From: Brumimicrobium sp964585545 | Lineage (GTDB): Bacteria; Bacteroidota; Bacteroidia; Flavobacteriales_D; Crocinitomicaceae | Direction: 5' to 3' | Length of the DNA stretch: 58,106 nt | Assembly (NCBI GenBank): GCA_964585545.1 | Contig: CAZPDT010000018.1 | Coordinates: 1-58,106, forward strand | Shown: in pieces, positions 24,958-35,400 of the stretch | Numbering within the stretch: position 1 is the first letter of the stretch | How the letters are laid out: the number at the start of each line of letters is the position of its first letter | The notes under the pieces: model-generated | Seen by the model: only the letters and a program-made list of their open reading frames with translations | Told to the model about the DNA's origin: nothing | Databases searched by the model: none | Program-made: the position numbers and the translations under genes

Positions 24958-25137
24958 CTGCACAGTAACATTGTTCAATTGCTCAAAAATGCCAAATTAC
25001 TATGAGAATATAAAATACGTTTACCCAAACATAATCTTCTTTTTATTGTGTTGTTTAACTTAAAAGTTATAACTTTAATTTTATTCTAAACAGATTAAAA
25101 ATATAAGGATCATTAATAATTTGAAATTGAGCATACT

Positions 25138-28086
25138 ATGAAGAAACTACTATCAATATTATTTATATTCACACTAAGTATTGGACTTTCGCAAGAACAG
25201 CAGGTCGTTAGTTTTTCTCAACTCGACAGAAGTGGCATGCAGACCGATTTGTTATTGACCCATGTGAAACCATTCACAGTATTGGTCAATAATGAAAAAA
25301 ACCATTTTTCAATGTATAGTTTTGCCGAATCCTACAAAGAATTGGCAAAGTCTGACCTTTTAGACCGTTTTACAGGTATTGATCAATTAAATCAAAAACT
25401 GCAGCCTACAATATACGATGCTGTTGTTCCTATTGGATTAATTCATACCAAATATGAACTTGTAAGTAAAAATGCATATGACAAAGGTTGGGTTACCATT
25501 GAAAACAATAAGATGATAAAGGACTCCAACCATTATATTTTTGATCAATATAACCAAACCATTATTGCACCTCTTGCGAGTAGAAAAAAAGGCCTGAATA
25601 CCACTTTTAAAATTATACCTGAATTCTTCGTTAATACAACAAATAACCCCATTACAAAAATTCAAATTGATTTTGATAATGGATCTGGTTTTCAGACTGT
25701 TAATGTTGGAGACAACATAAACATTAAATACAATTCAAAAGGAGATAAGCAACTAACTTTCCGTATTTATTTCGGAAATGGTGATGTCGCTGAAAGGACT
25801 TCAAACCTTCATCTCGACTACTCAAATAAAGATTTAAATGAGTTGTTTGGACTTTCTATAGATTCTCTTACTTCAACTCATGTTCCTGATTTAGCAATTT
25901 ATGGAGAAAATTCTACAGCCCCAGGACAATGCGAATATGAAGTATTTTTAAGTCCAGATAATGTATTGGACAAACCTATTTTTATTGTTGACGGTTTTGA
26001 TCCAGGAGATTCGCGAGGTATCCTTTCTGTATACAATATGTTGACTTATACAGACTCTATTGGAGATACTTTAAATATGGGAGATTATGTTCGCCAAGAA
26101 GCGGGTTATGATGTAGTAGTAGTTAATTTCCCAACCTATATCAACACTGATGGAGATACCATTGATGGAGGTGCGGACTACATTGAGAGAAATGCATTGT
26201 CCTTGGTTTCAGTAATTGAAAAAATCAACAATTTGAAAATTGGCAATAAACAGAATGTTTTGATTGGACCAAGTATGGGCGGTTTAATTACCCGTTATGC
26301 CTTGCGTTATATGGAAATGAACAACCTCAACCATGATGCACGATTGTGGCTCTCTTTTGATTCTCCTCATAATGGCGCAAACGTTGCAATGTCTGTACAA
26401 TACATTATCAATTATTTAGGATATGGTTATCCAGATATTGATGAATTAAAAGCCGCCGTTAATGGAATGTTGCGTTCCAAGGCTGCTCAACAAATGCTCG
26501 TGGATCACATCGACGCACATGGTAATGGACAACCATTAACACCACATGGAGCTCCGGGTTACCACACTGAATTTCAGAACCGACTAGATAATATTGGATA
26601 TCCTCAAAATACCAGAAATATATCAATGACCAATGGAAGTGGAATCGGAAATATTTTTAACGATTTAGATGGTAATACTGTTTATCCAACCTACCCTGTA
26701 GTCCATGGAGATATCGATGCAGGCACTGTTCTAGGTGTAATGAATACAAGACTTAAACTTCATGCTGAATTTATGCCTTATGCAGGACAAACAAGGGAGA
26801 TTGTTAACGCTAAAGCCCAAACCCAAGCGGTTTTTTGGGTTACTGTAGATACATACACCGCAGATGCAACCCAAAACACATCTTCGGATGGAGTCGATAC
26901 CGCTCCTGGAGGATTGTTTGATATTCTTGGCCTTTTGTCTGATTTCGAAATTCCACAAGAATATCAAGGCCTACTCCAAAATGCTCTTGAAACAGTGAAT
27001 GCGGGTGTTTTTAATTTTATACCTGTAACCAGTTCAATGGCTTTATACAATCAACCTGATTATTACTACAGTTTCAATTTAGGTGCTGGAGACACGCCCT
27101 GGGATGACACCTTAATTACCAATTCAGAAACTCCTTTTGTAAATTGGTATATGCCCGATGAGAATCAGAAACATGTAAAATTAACACCTGAAAATGTAAA
27201 TTTCGCTTTGTGTGAAATTATTGAACCTGAATATGAATTAACACGCACCACACCTGGTTTATTAAACGTTTGTGAAGACCAAAGCTTTAATATAAATATG
27301 AATTTTGAAGTAACGCTAGGTTGTTTTCAAATTGCTCATTTTGAAGCTACAGGAAACCCTAACGGCAGCAGTATAACGTTGAATCAAGATGAATTGACTG
27401 GAGATGGAACACTTACTTTACACTGCGAAGATTTTCCTCCAGGAAATTATACTTTATGGATTACGCCCGACGGAAAACCCAATAAAGCAGTAGAAGTAGC
27501 AATAAATGTTCATGAAAATTTGTCCGATCTTACAGGTACAACAGCCTACAGTACAGATGGTGAAGTGACCTATATTCAGTCTGATAGCGCTGTCGTATAC
27601 GAAGGCGATAACATCTATTTAAAACTGCCACTCAACATAAATATTGGTGAAGTAGAATGGTTTGATCCATTGGGCAATTCATGGGGAAATCATCCTTTTA
27701 TTCAAGACATCCAATATGGAGGTGCAGAAACAGGAAAATGGACTGTGGAAGTTACTTCTTATTCAAACTGTAATGTTTTCAATGTTCCAACAAGCTATGA
27801 TTTTGTGATTGTTGTTAAAGATCCATTATCCGTAACAAAAAACAAGTTAGATCAACTCATTTTGTATCCCAACCCAAGCAGAACCAGCTTTAATATTGAG
27901 GGCTTACCCAACAATGAAAAAGTGAATATTCATATTTTTGACAATAGTGGCCGACTTATTAAAAGCGTATCCAATAAAGGCAAAAAAAATGTAACCATTG
28001 ATATGCATAGCTTTTCAGAAGGAAGTTATCAACTGCATATTGAAACCGATAGAAATTCAATCTTTAAAAAGATCATTAAATTATAA
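25138..28086 (+). CDS. Secreted lipase/esterase-like alpha/beta-hydrolase with T9SS type A sorting domain
   Basis: The product has 982 residues with a signal peptide (MKKLLSILFIFTLSIGLS). The central part is a hydrolase of the lipase/PGAP1-like type: IFIVDGFDPGDSRG gives the oxyanion region, GPSMGG the nucleophile elbow (S379), and LWLSFDSPHNGANV the phrase that usually follows in such lipases. After it comes a beta-sandwich region of about 300 residues. The last 80 or so residues begin LILYPNPSRTSFNIEG and end in IIKL, a type A sorting domain. The protein should be secreted across the outer membrane and attached or released. Substrate specificity is unknown. The gene is single, with gaps on both sides. 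Confidence 0.87.
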   Translation: MKKLLSILFIFTLSIGLSQEQQVVSFSQLDRSGMQTDLLLTHVKPFTVLVNNEKNHFSMYSFAESYKELAKSDLLDRFTGIDQLNQKLQPTIYDAVVPIGLIHTKYELVSKNAYDKGWVTIENNKMIKDSNHYIFDQYNQTIIAPLASRKKGLNTTFKIIPEFFVNTTNNPITKIQIDFDNGSGFQTVNVGDNINIKYNSKGDKQLTFRIYFGNGDVAERTSNLHLDYSNKDLNELFGLSIDSLTSTHVPDLAIYGENSTAPGQCEYEVFLSPDNVLDKPIFIVDGFDPGDSRGILSVYNMLTYTDSIGDTLNMGDYVRQEAGYDVVVVNFPTYINTDGDTIDGGADYIERNALSLVSVIEKINNLKIGNKQNVLIGPSMGGLITRYALRYMEMNNLNHDARLWLSFDSPHNGANVAMSVQYIINYLGYGYPDIDELKAAVNGMLRSKAAQQMLVDHIDAHGNGQPLTPHGAPGYHTEFQNRLDNIGYPQNTRNISMTNGSGIGNIFNDLDGNTVYPTYPVVHGDIDAGTVLGVMNTRLKLHAEFMPYAGQTREIVNAKAQTQAVFWVTVDTYTADATQNTSSDGVDTAPGGLFDILGLLSDFEIPQEYQGLLQNALETVNAGVFNFIPVTSSMALYNQPDYYYSFNLGAGDTPWDDTLITNSETPFVNWYMPDENQKHVKLTPENVNFALCEIIEPEYELTRTTPGLLNVCEDQSFNINMNFEVTLGCFQIAHFEATGNPNGSSITLNQDELTGDGTLTLHCEDFPPGNYTLWITPDGKPNKAVEVAINVHENLSDLTGTTAYSTDGEVTYIQSDSAVVYEGDNIYLKLPLNINIGEVEWFDPLGNSWGNHPFIQDIQYGGAETGKWTVEVTSYSNCNVFNVPTSYDFVIVVKDPLSVTKNKLDQLILYPNPSRTSFNIEGLPNNEKVNIHIFDNSGRLIKSVSNKGKKNVTIDMHSFSEGSYQLHIETDRNSIFKKIIKL

Positions 28087-28205
28087 GCATCTATCGAATG
28101 AAAATTCAACCTGCTTTATTTATGAATGATACAGTCCTATTGATTTTCATTCTTCACCATCAAAATTAATTTCTGTTAAAATCAATATAGACCACAGAAA
28201 ACTAT

Positions 28206-28213
28206 TAATTTTG
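28206..28213 (+). promoter_or_regulatory. Promoter -7 element directly before the BatA-like gene (leaderless configuration)
   Basis: TAATTTTG matches TAnnTTTG and ends only 5 bases before the ATG at 28219. The predicted transcription start then falls on or next to the start codon. Confidence 0.55.
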
Positions 28214-28218
28214 AAACG

Positions 28219-30258
28219 ATGAAGTTTGCACACCCATATATTTTGTATTTCTTACTGTTGTTAATCATCCCGATTATTATTCACTTATTTAATTTTAGGC
28301 GATACAAAAAGATTTATTTTTCAAGTCTACAATTTATAAAAAAGATAGAGAAAGAAACCAATGCAACAAAAACATTACGTCATTATATCATTCTAGCTTG
28401 TCGACTTTTGGCCTTTGCAGCATTAATTTTGGCCTTTGCTCAGCCTTACTTCCCCACTTCCTCTAAGTCTATTGATTCAACGTTAATTGTTCCTATATAT
28501 TTAGACAATTCCTACTCAATGTCGGCAAAAGGATCCAACGGCAATCTACTCAATCAAGCCAAAGCAACAGTTCGCCAAATTACAGACGCTTATCCCCGAG
28601 ATCAGCAATTTATGCTTGTCACAAATAGTTTAGAAGGTGCCGATTTTCATACAATTACCAGAGCAGAGTTACAAGACCAACTTGAAAGCATACAACTTTC
28701 CCCTGTGCCCCGGTCAATTACAGCCCCTTTAGAAAGCATCAAAGAATATTTAAACGCCTCAACCTTTAAAGGCAGTAAACATTATTATGTTGTTTCCGAT
28801 TTTCAATCAAGAAATTTAGACCAAACATCGTCCAACATTGATACCAGTGCAAATTATACTTTTTTACAAGTTGAACCGCAAATAAAAAGTAATCTGTACA
28901 TCGATTCTATTTGGTTTGATCAACCCTTTCAACGTGTCAATGTGAACAATACTTTAAATATTCGCATTCAAAATACAGGAGATGACAAATTAACCAATAT
29001 TGAAATAGACCTTAAGGTAGACAATGTTAAACGACAGGCTCTCGTTGACTTAAACGCTAATAATAGTACTGTTGCTCGTATGAATTATACAGATAAATCA
29101 ACTGGATTAAAGGATGGAGTTGTTGAGGTTATGGATGCCAATTTATCCTTTGATAATCGGCTCTACTTCACATATAAAGTAGAAAAAACAGTAAATGTAT
29201 TGATTATCAATGATGAAAAAAGCACCTCATTTCCAGAATTGGTTTATAAAACAGATGATTATTACACCGTTTCAGAGACATCAATAAACCAACTCAAAAT
29301 GAGCACTTTAAATGAGGCAGACTTAATCGTTTTGAATGAACTCAAAACCATTAGCTCAGGAATACAAACCCAGTTAAAGCAATTGGTTGACAATGGAATT
29401 CATTTGTTAATTATTCCTTCACCTAAATTTAATAAAACAACCTATAATCAGCTTTTAAATACATTTCAGCTTCCTTATTACCAGGGGGTTGAGAATCAAG
29501 AAATGAGGATAGGTAAAATTTTTTCCAAAAGAAGTTTTTTTAATGGGATGTTTAGCAAAGAAGTAGATAAAATAAGAATGCCGCCCTTAACGCATTATAT
29601 TGCTTCTTCTACACCTACTAACGCCAATTACAATACTTTAATTCAATATGAAAATGGAATGCCTTTATTGGTTAAACAAGGAAAGCATCAAAATGTATTT
29701 GCCTTTTATACTGCAATTGAACCTAATTTCAACAACTTTGGGAAGTCGGCTTTGTTCTCATCAGTTCTCTTGCGCATTGGAGAAATAAGTCAAGACCAAG
29801 TTCCATTGAGCCTTGTCTTGGGCTCATCCGACACCTATAGAATTCGACGATTGAATAACAAAGATGAAGCATTATTTTTAAAACAAAAGGATATATCCTT
29901 TGTTCCAGAATTAAATAATCAATCGGGGTTTACTTCTATATCTGTATCTAACGCAATCGACAATCAATCCATTAAAGACGGAATTTATGGAATTTATACC
30001 CGTCAAAATGAGATAGGAAAATTGGCATTGAATTACAACCGCGCAGAATCAGATATGAAATATGCAACCGAAAAGGAAATAAACAATTATTTTAAAACCT
30101 TAAACATCTCCCGATTGAATACAAAGCAAATCTCTACACTTTCTGACATTCAGCAAATATCCATTCAAAAACCACATGAATATTGGAGAATTCTCTTAAT
30201 TTTGGCATTGCTGTTTTTTCTATTAGAAATGTCAGTGATCATATTTTGGAAAGTATAA
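28219..30258 (+). CDS. BatA-type membrane protein with VWA domain
   Basis: The 679-residue protein begins with the two-helix BatA domain (helices at about 8-25 and 56-76, with FNFRRYKKIYFSSLQFI between). A von Willebrand A domain follows with the MIDAS motif DNSYS (D96, S98, S100). A large periplasmic part and a carboxy-terminal membrane helix (about 655-676) complete it. Proteins of this type occur in Bacteroidota next to dihydroorotase-like genes, as here. They probably sit in the inner membrane with the VWA domain outside, but their job is not established. The next gene starts one base after this stop, so the genes form one operon. The promoter suggests a leaderless mRNA. Confidence 0.88.
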   Translation: MKFAHPYILYFLLLLIIPIIIHLFNFRRYKKIYFSSLQFIKKIEKETNATKTLRHYIILACRLLAFAALILAFAQPYFPTSSKSIDSTLIVPIYLDNSYSMSAKGSNGNLLNQAKATVRQITDAYPRDQQFMLVTNSLEGADFHTITRAELQDQLESIQLSPVPRSITAPLESIKEYLNASTFKGSKHYYVVSDFQSRNLDQTSSNIDTSANYTFLQVEPQIKSNLYIDSIWFDQPFQRVNVNNTLNIRIQNTGDDKLTNIEIDLKVDNVKRQALVDLNANNSTVARMNYTDKSTGLKDGVVEVMDANLSFDNRLYFTYKVEKTVNVLIINDEKSTSFPELVYKTDDYYTVSETSINQLKMSTLNEADLIVLNELKTISSGIQTQLKQLVDNGIHLLIIPSPKFNKTTYNQLLNTFQLPYYQGVENQEMRIGKIFSKRSFFNGMFSKEVDKIRMPPLTHYIASSTPTNANYNTLIQYENGMPLLVKQGKHQNVFAFYTAIEPNFNNFGKSALFSSVLLRIGEISQDQVPLSLVLGSSDTYRIRRLNNKDEALFLKQKDISFVPELNNQSGFTSISVSNAIDNQSIKDGIYGIYTRQNEIGKLALNYNRAESDMKYATEKEINNYFKTLNISRLNTKQISTLSDIQQISIQKPHEYWRILLILALLFFLLEMSVIIFWKV

Positions 30259-30259
30259 G

Positions 30260-31534
30260 ATGAAAGTTCTACTCAAGCAAGCAAAAATTTTAGATCGTGA
30301 CTCTGCTTATTTTAACCAGCAAAAAGATATCTTAATTAAAGATGGAAAAATTGCAAAAATTGCAGAGCACATCGTTGAAGATGGAGCAGAAACAATAGCC
30401 AGTAAACAACTGTGTATATCGCAAAGTTGGATGGATTTAAAAGCCGATTTCTGTGATCCGGGCAATGAATTTGACGAAGATATAAAAAGTGGACTCGCTA
30501 CGGCTGCTGATGGTGGGTTTGGACATGTTTTTGTTGTTCCAACAACCACGCCTGTTATTGACAATAAAGCACAAGTAAACTATATAAAAACTGAAAGTTC
30601 TGGTCACATTACTGAATTGTATCCATTGGGGGCAATCACCAAATCTGCCAAAGGTGAGAGTTTATCAGAAATGTATGATATGTTCAAATCTGGCGTTCAA
30701 ATGTATACAGACAATTTACATCCCATTTCCGCCAGCATACTCTTACGTGCTTTATTGTATGTAAAAGACTTTGGAGGCAAATTGATCTCTTTTCCTCAAA
30801 ACGAATCAATTTGTAAAGATGGACAAGTCAATGAAGGGATCGCTTCTCTAAAAACGGGACTAAAAGCAATTCCAACAATTGGAGAAGTTATACAGGTACA
30901 ACGCGATCTCAATCTATTAGAATATACCGAAAGCTCAATTCATTTTACTGGGATTTCTTCCAAAGAGGCGCTAGATTTAATTCGAAAGGCTAAGAAAAAA
31001 GGACTTAATGTTACTTGTGATGTGCATGTGCATCAACTTTTATTTAATGAATTAGATACTTTAGATTATGATACCAACCACAAGGTAATGCCACCCTACA
31101 GAACTGAGGAGGATCGTTTGGCACTGTGGAAGGGTATAAAAGATGGAACTGTAGATTGTATTGTATCTAATCATCAACCAAAAATTATTGATAAAAAAGA
31201 TGTCGAATTTAACAATGCTGAATTCGGAAGCATTTCATTGCAAAGTTTTTATCCTGCTCTTTTAAAAAATCATAAAAAATATGAAATAGATTTTATTGAT
31301 AAAATATCATCACAACCTAGAAAAATTTTAAACCTGACAAAAATCACCAGTATTAATGAGGGAAATTTTTCAGATATTACTATATTTGATCCTACTATAA
31401 AATGGACTTATGATGAAACCTCTAATCTTTCTAAAAGTAAAAATTCACCTTTTTTAAACCAAAAGTTAACCGGAAAGGCAATAGGCATCATCAAAAGCGA
31501 TAAGTCTGTAATTAATACAAACGTCATTGAGTAA
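30260..31534 (+). CDS. Dihydroorotase-like protein lacking metal-binding histidines (probable pseudoenzyme)
   Basis: This 424-residue protein has the amidohydrolase fold of type I dihydroorotases, with amino-terminal LLKQAKILD and the late phrases KVMPPYRTEEDR and GTVDCIVSNHQPK. The expected DxHxH zinc motif reads DLKAD (residues 59-63), so both histidines are replaced. The catalytic aspartate of the usual TDHAPH is asparagine (SNHQPK). It is therefore unlikely to hydrolyse dihydroorotate. In other bacteria inactive homologues serve as partners of aspartate transcarbamoylase, and that is a reasonable role here, by inference. The gene lies 1 bp after the BatA-type gene and overlaps the methyltransferase gene by 8 bp. 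Confidence 0.85.
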   Translation: MKVLLKQAKILDRDSAYFNQQKDILIKDGKIAKIAEHIVEDGAETIASKQLCISQSWMDLKADFCDPGNEFDEDIKSGLATAADGGFGHVFVVPTTTPVIDNKAQVNYIKTESSGHITELYPLGAITKSAKGESLSEMYDMFKSGVQMYTDNLHPISASILLRALLYVKDFGGKLISFPQNESICKDGQVNEGIASLKTGLKAIPTIGEVIQVQRDLNLLEYTESSIHFTGISSKEALDLIRKAKKKGLNVTCDVHVHQLLFNELDTLDYDTNHKVMPPYRTEEDRLALWKGIKDGTVDCIVSNHQPKIIDKKDVEFNNAEFGSISLQSFYPALLKNHKKYEIDFIDKISSQPRKILNLTKITSINEGNFSDITIFDPTIKWTYDETSNLSKSKNSPFLNQKLTGKAIGIIKSDKSVINTNVIE

Positions 31535-32093
31535 AAAGAAAGATAATTTTTTAAAAGAGTTTTTTAAAGAACGTAAAACGATTGGGGCTGTAAGCCCCAG
31601 TTCTAAATCTTTAACAAAAAAAATGTTGGAGAATGTGGATTTCAAATCTTCCAATGTTATTGTTGAGTTTGGACCGGGAACTGGGGTAATGACAAGAGAA
31701 ATTGTGGCAAGGATGAATCCAGAAACAAAATTGTATGTGTTTGAATTACACGTCCCTTTTTTCGAATCACTACAGAAGGAGTTTGAAAATGTTAAAAACG
31801 TTCGAATAATTAAAGACAGTGCCGTAAATATTCGGAAATATTTAGAAGAAGACAACAATGATAATACAGATGTAATCATCTCCTCTCTCCCACTCACCAA
31901 TTTTGATCAAAACTTAACAATCCGAATACTTAAATCAGCTGAAAAAGCATTAAAACACAATGGCTTATATATACAATTTCAGTATTCATTGAATGCACGT
32001 AGATTGTTAAACAAAATATTTGACTCCACAGCTATTCAATTTACTGCTATGAATCTGCCCCCCGCTTTTATTTATACCTGTATAAAGAAATAA
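31527..32093 (+). CDS. Class I SAM-dependent methyltransferase (phospholipid N-methyltransferase-like)
   Basis: The product has 188 residues. The SAM-binding motif is VEFGPGTGVMT, and the preceding phrase KTIGAVSPSSKSLTKKM resembles the front end of phospholipid N-methyltransferases related to the KsgA fold. The later SSLPLTNF occupies the usual motif IV position. The start is a TTG at 31527 that overlaps the end of the dihydroorotase-like gene by 8 bp; the conserved amino-terminal residues leave no later ATG as an option. The overlap implies translational coupling. The target could be a phosphatidylethanolamine-type lipid, but this is inferred from similarity of the leading segment only. Confidence 0.82.
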   Translation: MSKKKDNFLKEFFKERKTIGAVSPSSKSLTKKMLENVDFKSSNVIVEFGPGTGVMTREIVARMNPETKLYVFELHVPFFESLQKEFENVKNVRIIKDSAVNIRKYLEEDNNDNTDVIISSLPLTNFDQNLTIRILKSAEKALKHNGLYIQFQYSLNARRLLNKIFDSTAIQFTAMNLPPAFIYTCIKK

Positions 32094-32304
32094 GCCCTTT
32101 AACAAAATGAATGGAAAAGAGCCTATTTTTTTAGTTCTCATTAGTAGTAGTGCAGCAATGTTACCTTTAAGACGTAACATTCTAAATAATGGTTGCTTTA
32201 TAAATGGTAAATATTTAACTTTTTTTTAACACCCTCAGTAAAAATCCATAAATCAATATTTTAGATAAAATTTATCCGATAGTTTTTATCTTATAAAAGA
32301 TGGC

Positions 32305-32465
32305 TAATTTTTACACTGAGCATACGCATACTAACTGAGCATACATAAAAGACGTATTTTGTCATGATTTTTGGTCAAAAATACACGCCAAAATGGTTTT
32401 TACCTTCGAACAATAAGGGGATGAAATATAATCCATTAATTATGTAACGAATAGCTGATTAATCA
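32305..32465 (+). repeat. Dispersed intergenic repeat family A, copy 2
   Basis: This stretch shares the central block CAAAAATACACGCCAAAA and the trailing GATGAAATATAAT...AACGAATAG with copy 1, and AGCTGATTA near the end with copy 3. It lacks the 120-base hairpin-bearing segment of copy 1. The octamer GAGCATAC occurs twice here and several times around copy 1. It lies in the 404-bp gap between the methyltransferase and the type B secreted protein. The rest of that gap holds an 8-bp hairpin (AATGTTAC / GTAACATT, 32157-32181) and no gene. Confidence 0.72.
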
Positions 32466-32497
32466 GATAAAAGTATTAATATATATCGTTTATCTCA

Positions 32498-35400
32498 TTA
32501 TCTAACCAGGGTAACATTTCCTGTTTGCTCAACACTTTCTCCATTTTTTAGTGTTGCTTTCAACTTATAGATATAGACGCCACTTTGAGCTGGTTTCCCT
32601 CTATAACGTCCATTCCAACACTCGCTTTGATCTTTAGTATGAAACACTGCCTCTCCCCATCGATTAAAAATAATGAAGTCTAGTGAAACGATACAATCCC
32701 CTATAACACATTGGCGGTCGTTTAATCCATCAGCATTGGGTGAGAATGTGTTGGGAACAAAAACGTCAGGGCAAGGTAAAATAACATTTATCCTCACTGT
32801 ATCCTTCGATGTACAACCATCAGAATCTGTTACTGTTACTATATAGTCAATACTATTTGAGGGTGTGGCAATAGGATCTTTACAATCTGTACAGCTCAAC
32901 CCTTGAGTTGGCATCCAAGAAATATTATCTATTGTTACATTAGGATCAATAAACACATTTAGATTTACACTTTCTCCTTGTGAAATTGTGGTTTCTTCTG
33001 GTATGGCTTCTATATAGAATGAATTGCCTAAAATCACATCATAAGTTGCTGTTTTGCTGCATCCACTGCCATCTGTTACTGTTACTTCATAAGTCCCCAC
33101 TGGGAGGTCTATAGCTTGATATGTTGTGCTTACATTAGGATCCCAAGCATAGGTGTAGCCACCTGAACCACCAGTGACAGCAAGATCAATTTCACCATTG
33201 TCCATTCCACAATCTGAATTGGTAATCGTTTCATCAATAATAATTTCATCGGGTTCATTAATCGTAATTTGAACATCATCTGAGCAACCACCACCATCAG
33301 TAACCGTAACGGTATATATCCCTGAAGGCAAACCTGTTGCTGTTGCTGCATTTCCTCCTGATGGTGACCAGCTGTAGATATAAGGAGACGATCCACCGTT
33401 TGCACTCACCTCCCCACTTCCGTCATCTGCGCCATAGCATGAGACATCATTACTGTTGACAATTGTTAAACTAACACCACTTGCACTTGAAACCGTAATT
33501 GATTGGTTGGTTGAACACCCAAGACCATCGGTAACAGTTATGACATAGTTTCCAGCACTTAAGCCAGTAAATGCTCCAGTAGTAGATGTTTGACCGTTAT
33601 CGAGACTATAATTTAATGTTCCAGATCCTCCAGAGGCAGTTACAGTAATCGTACCATCACTACTGCCACAAGAAGCATCAGTTGTACTTACATTGTCAAT
33701 TGATGGACCTCCAGCATCACTTAAAGTTATTGTTCCTGTTGCTTGACAGCCATTGTCATCAGTTATTAGAACGTTGTATGTTCCTGCACCTAAATTAGAA
33801 AAAGTACCATTGGATTGTGTCGTTGTACCATTATCAATCGAATAATCGGTAATTATAAATCCAAGATCGGGAGAAATTACAATTTCACCATCATTATTTC
33901 CACAGCTTGGATCCGTAACTGCGGTACTATAGGTGGGATTTCCAAATTGGGCTTCATTCACGAAAGTCGAAGCAGCTGATGTACATCCTGCATCTGTTGC
34001 TGTAACGTCATAACTCTGCCCAAGAGTTGCTCCATTAATTACTCCACCTGCACCAATAGTTGGTCCACTTGGGGTAAAGGTATACGTATGAGAAGGGTTG
34101 TAATTGGTTATCGTGCTTGACCCGTCTGTAGTACAAGTTGCAGGGGTTGTGTTAACATCTGGTATTCCTGTCGAACCACAACTTGTATAAGCTTCTGTTA
34201 ATGGGAAAGTACAGACTACAGGTGTACCAATCATTTCTTCAAATTGAACATTAAATGTTACATCAATATCTGCATTCCATGCCCCTGGTGCCAAACTGCT
34301 ACAATTTGTTCCAGGCGAGTATGTTGTATACACTGTCGGAGTTCCTGCAGAGAAGGTATTGGGCAGAATATAAACTTCTACCTGACTGGATTGAGTATAA
34401 CCTCCCGGGATATCTGTTAAGTCGATACAAACATTATGAGAACTTCCTGTAATTCCAGGACTCATATAGACTTGAGCCCCATCAACGAAAATAATAACAT
34501 ACCAAGTATTATCATCCAAAAAATTAATTAACTCTCTACAGAAATTTGTCACATCAACACACAGACTTAGTGAAGTTGCATTTCCTCCAGTATTGTTCGG
34601 GGATATTACTGTATATGCTGAGTTATTTGTACCTCCAAATGGAGAATCTTGAGGGGTTGCATCACTTGTGGAAAATGTAGCATCATAAGTAATATTTGTT
34701 GCTGGACCAGCAGTTGAACAACAGTTTGGACTACCAGTAACCCCAAGATAATCCACATCAAAACTTTCATTTCCACTGGCACAATTATAAGTTAATGAAT
34801 TGGGATCCGGAGAAATATCAAAAATGTTTCCAATATCCAATTGATCACAGTCATTATTTGGAGAAATATCCCATGAACACGATGTAGAGTTCCAAGTTAT
34901 ATCAACCAAGTCATTTGCACTAGAAGGAACTTGTGGATAGACGGTAACAGAATGTATTCCACTGGAAATAATACTGCCGTCATGGTCACAAACGATTTCC
35001 CAAGGCAAGTCTACACTCAGTTCGGTACAAAAGTTTGAATTGGCCAAAGGTACTTGAACAATAAAGTCATTACAATTCTGAACAACTGCAGACACAGGAC
35101 CTGATGGAGTGGTAATGGTGATTGTTGCGCTACTAATTGTGATATTAGTCGCAAACATTGAGTGTCCAGGTGTATCTAAGTGTACCAAAACATTGCCTCC
35201 CTGACTGGCATCAACATATTCTCCTGGTATAAATCCGAATCCACCTGGGTCACTAATTATTAAATCAAATGTGTTTCCTTCTGTATTTGGGTTAATAGGA
35301 CCTATTGTTACAGTTGCGCTCCCATTGTTCCCAGAACCAACTGTATTTCCCGTTAAGACACTTTCAACAGACCAGCTAAAGCCCAATCCATTAGCAAAAT

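Noticed and set aside
28096..28152. 10-bp inverted repeat (GAATGAAAAT / ATTTTCATTC) after the lipase-like gene as a terminator
   Set aside because: The loop is 37 bases and no T-tract follows, so a Rho-independent terminator is not supported.
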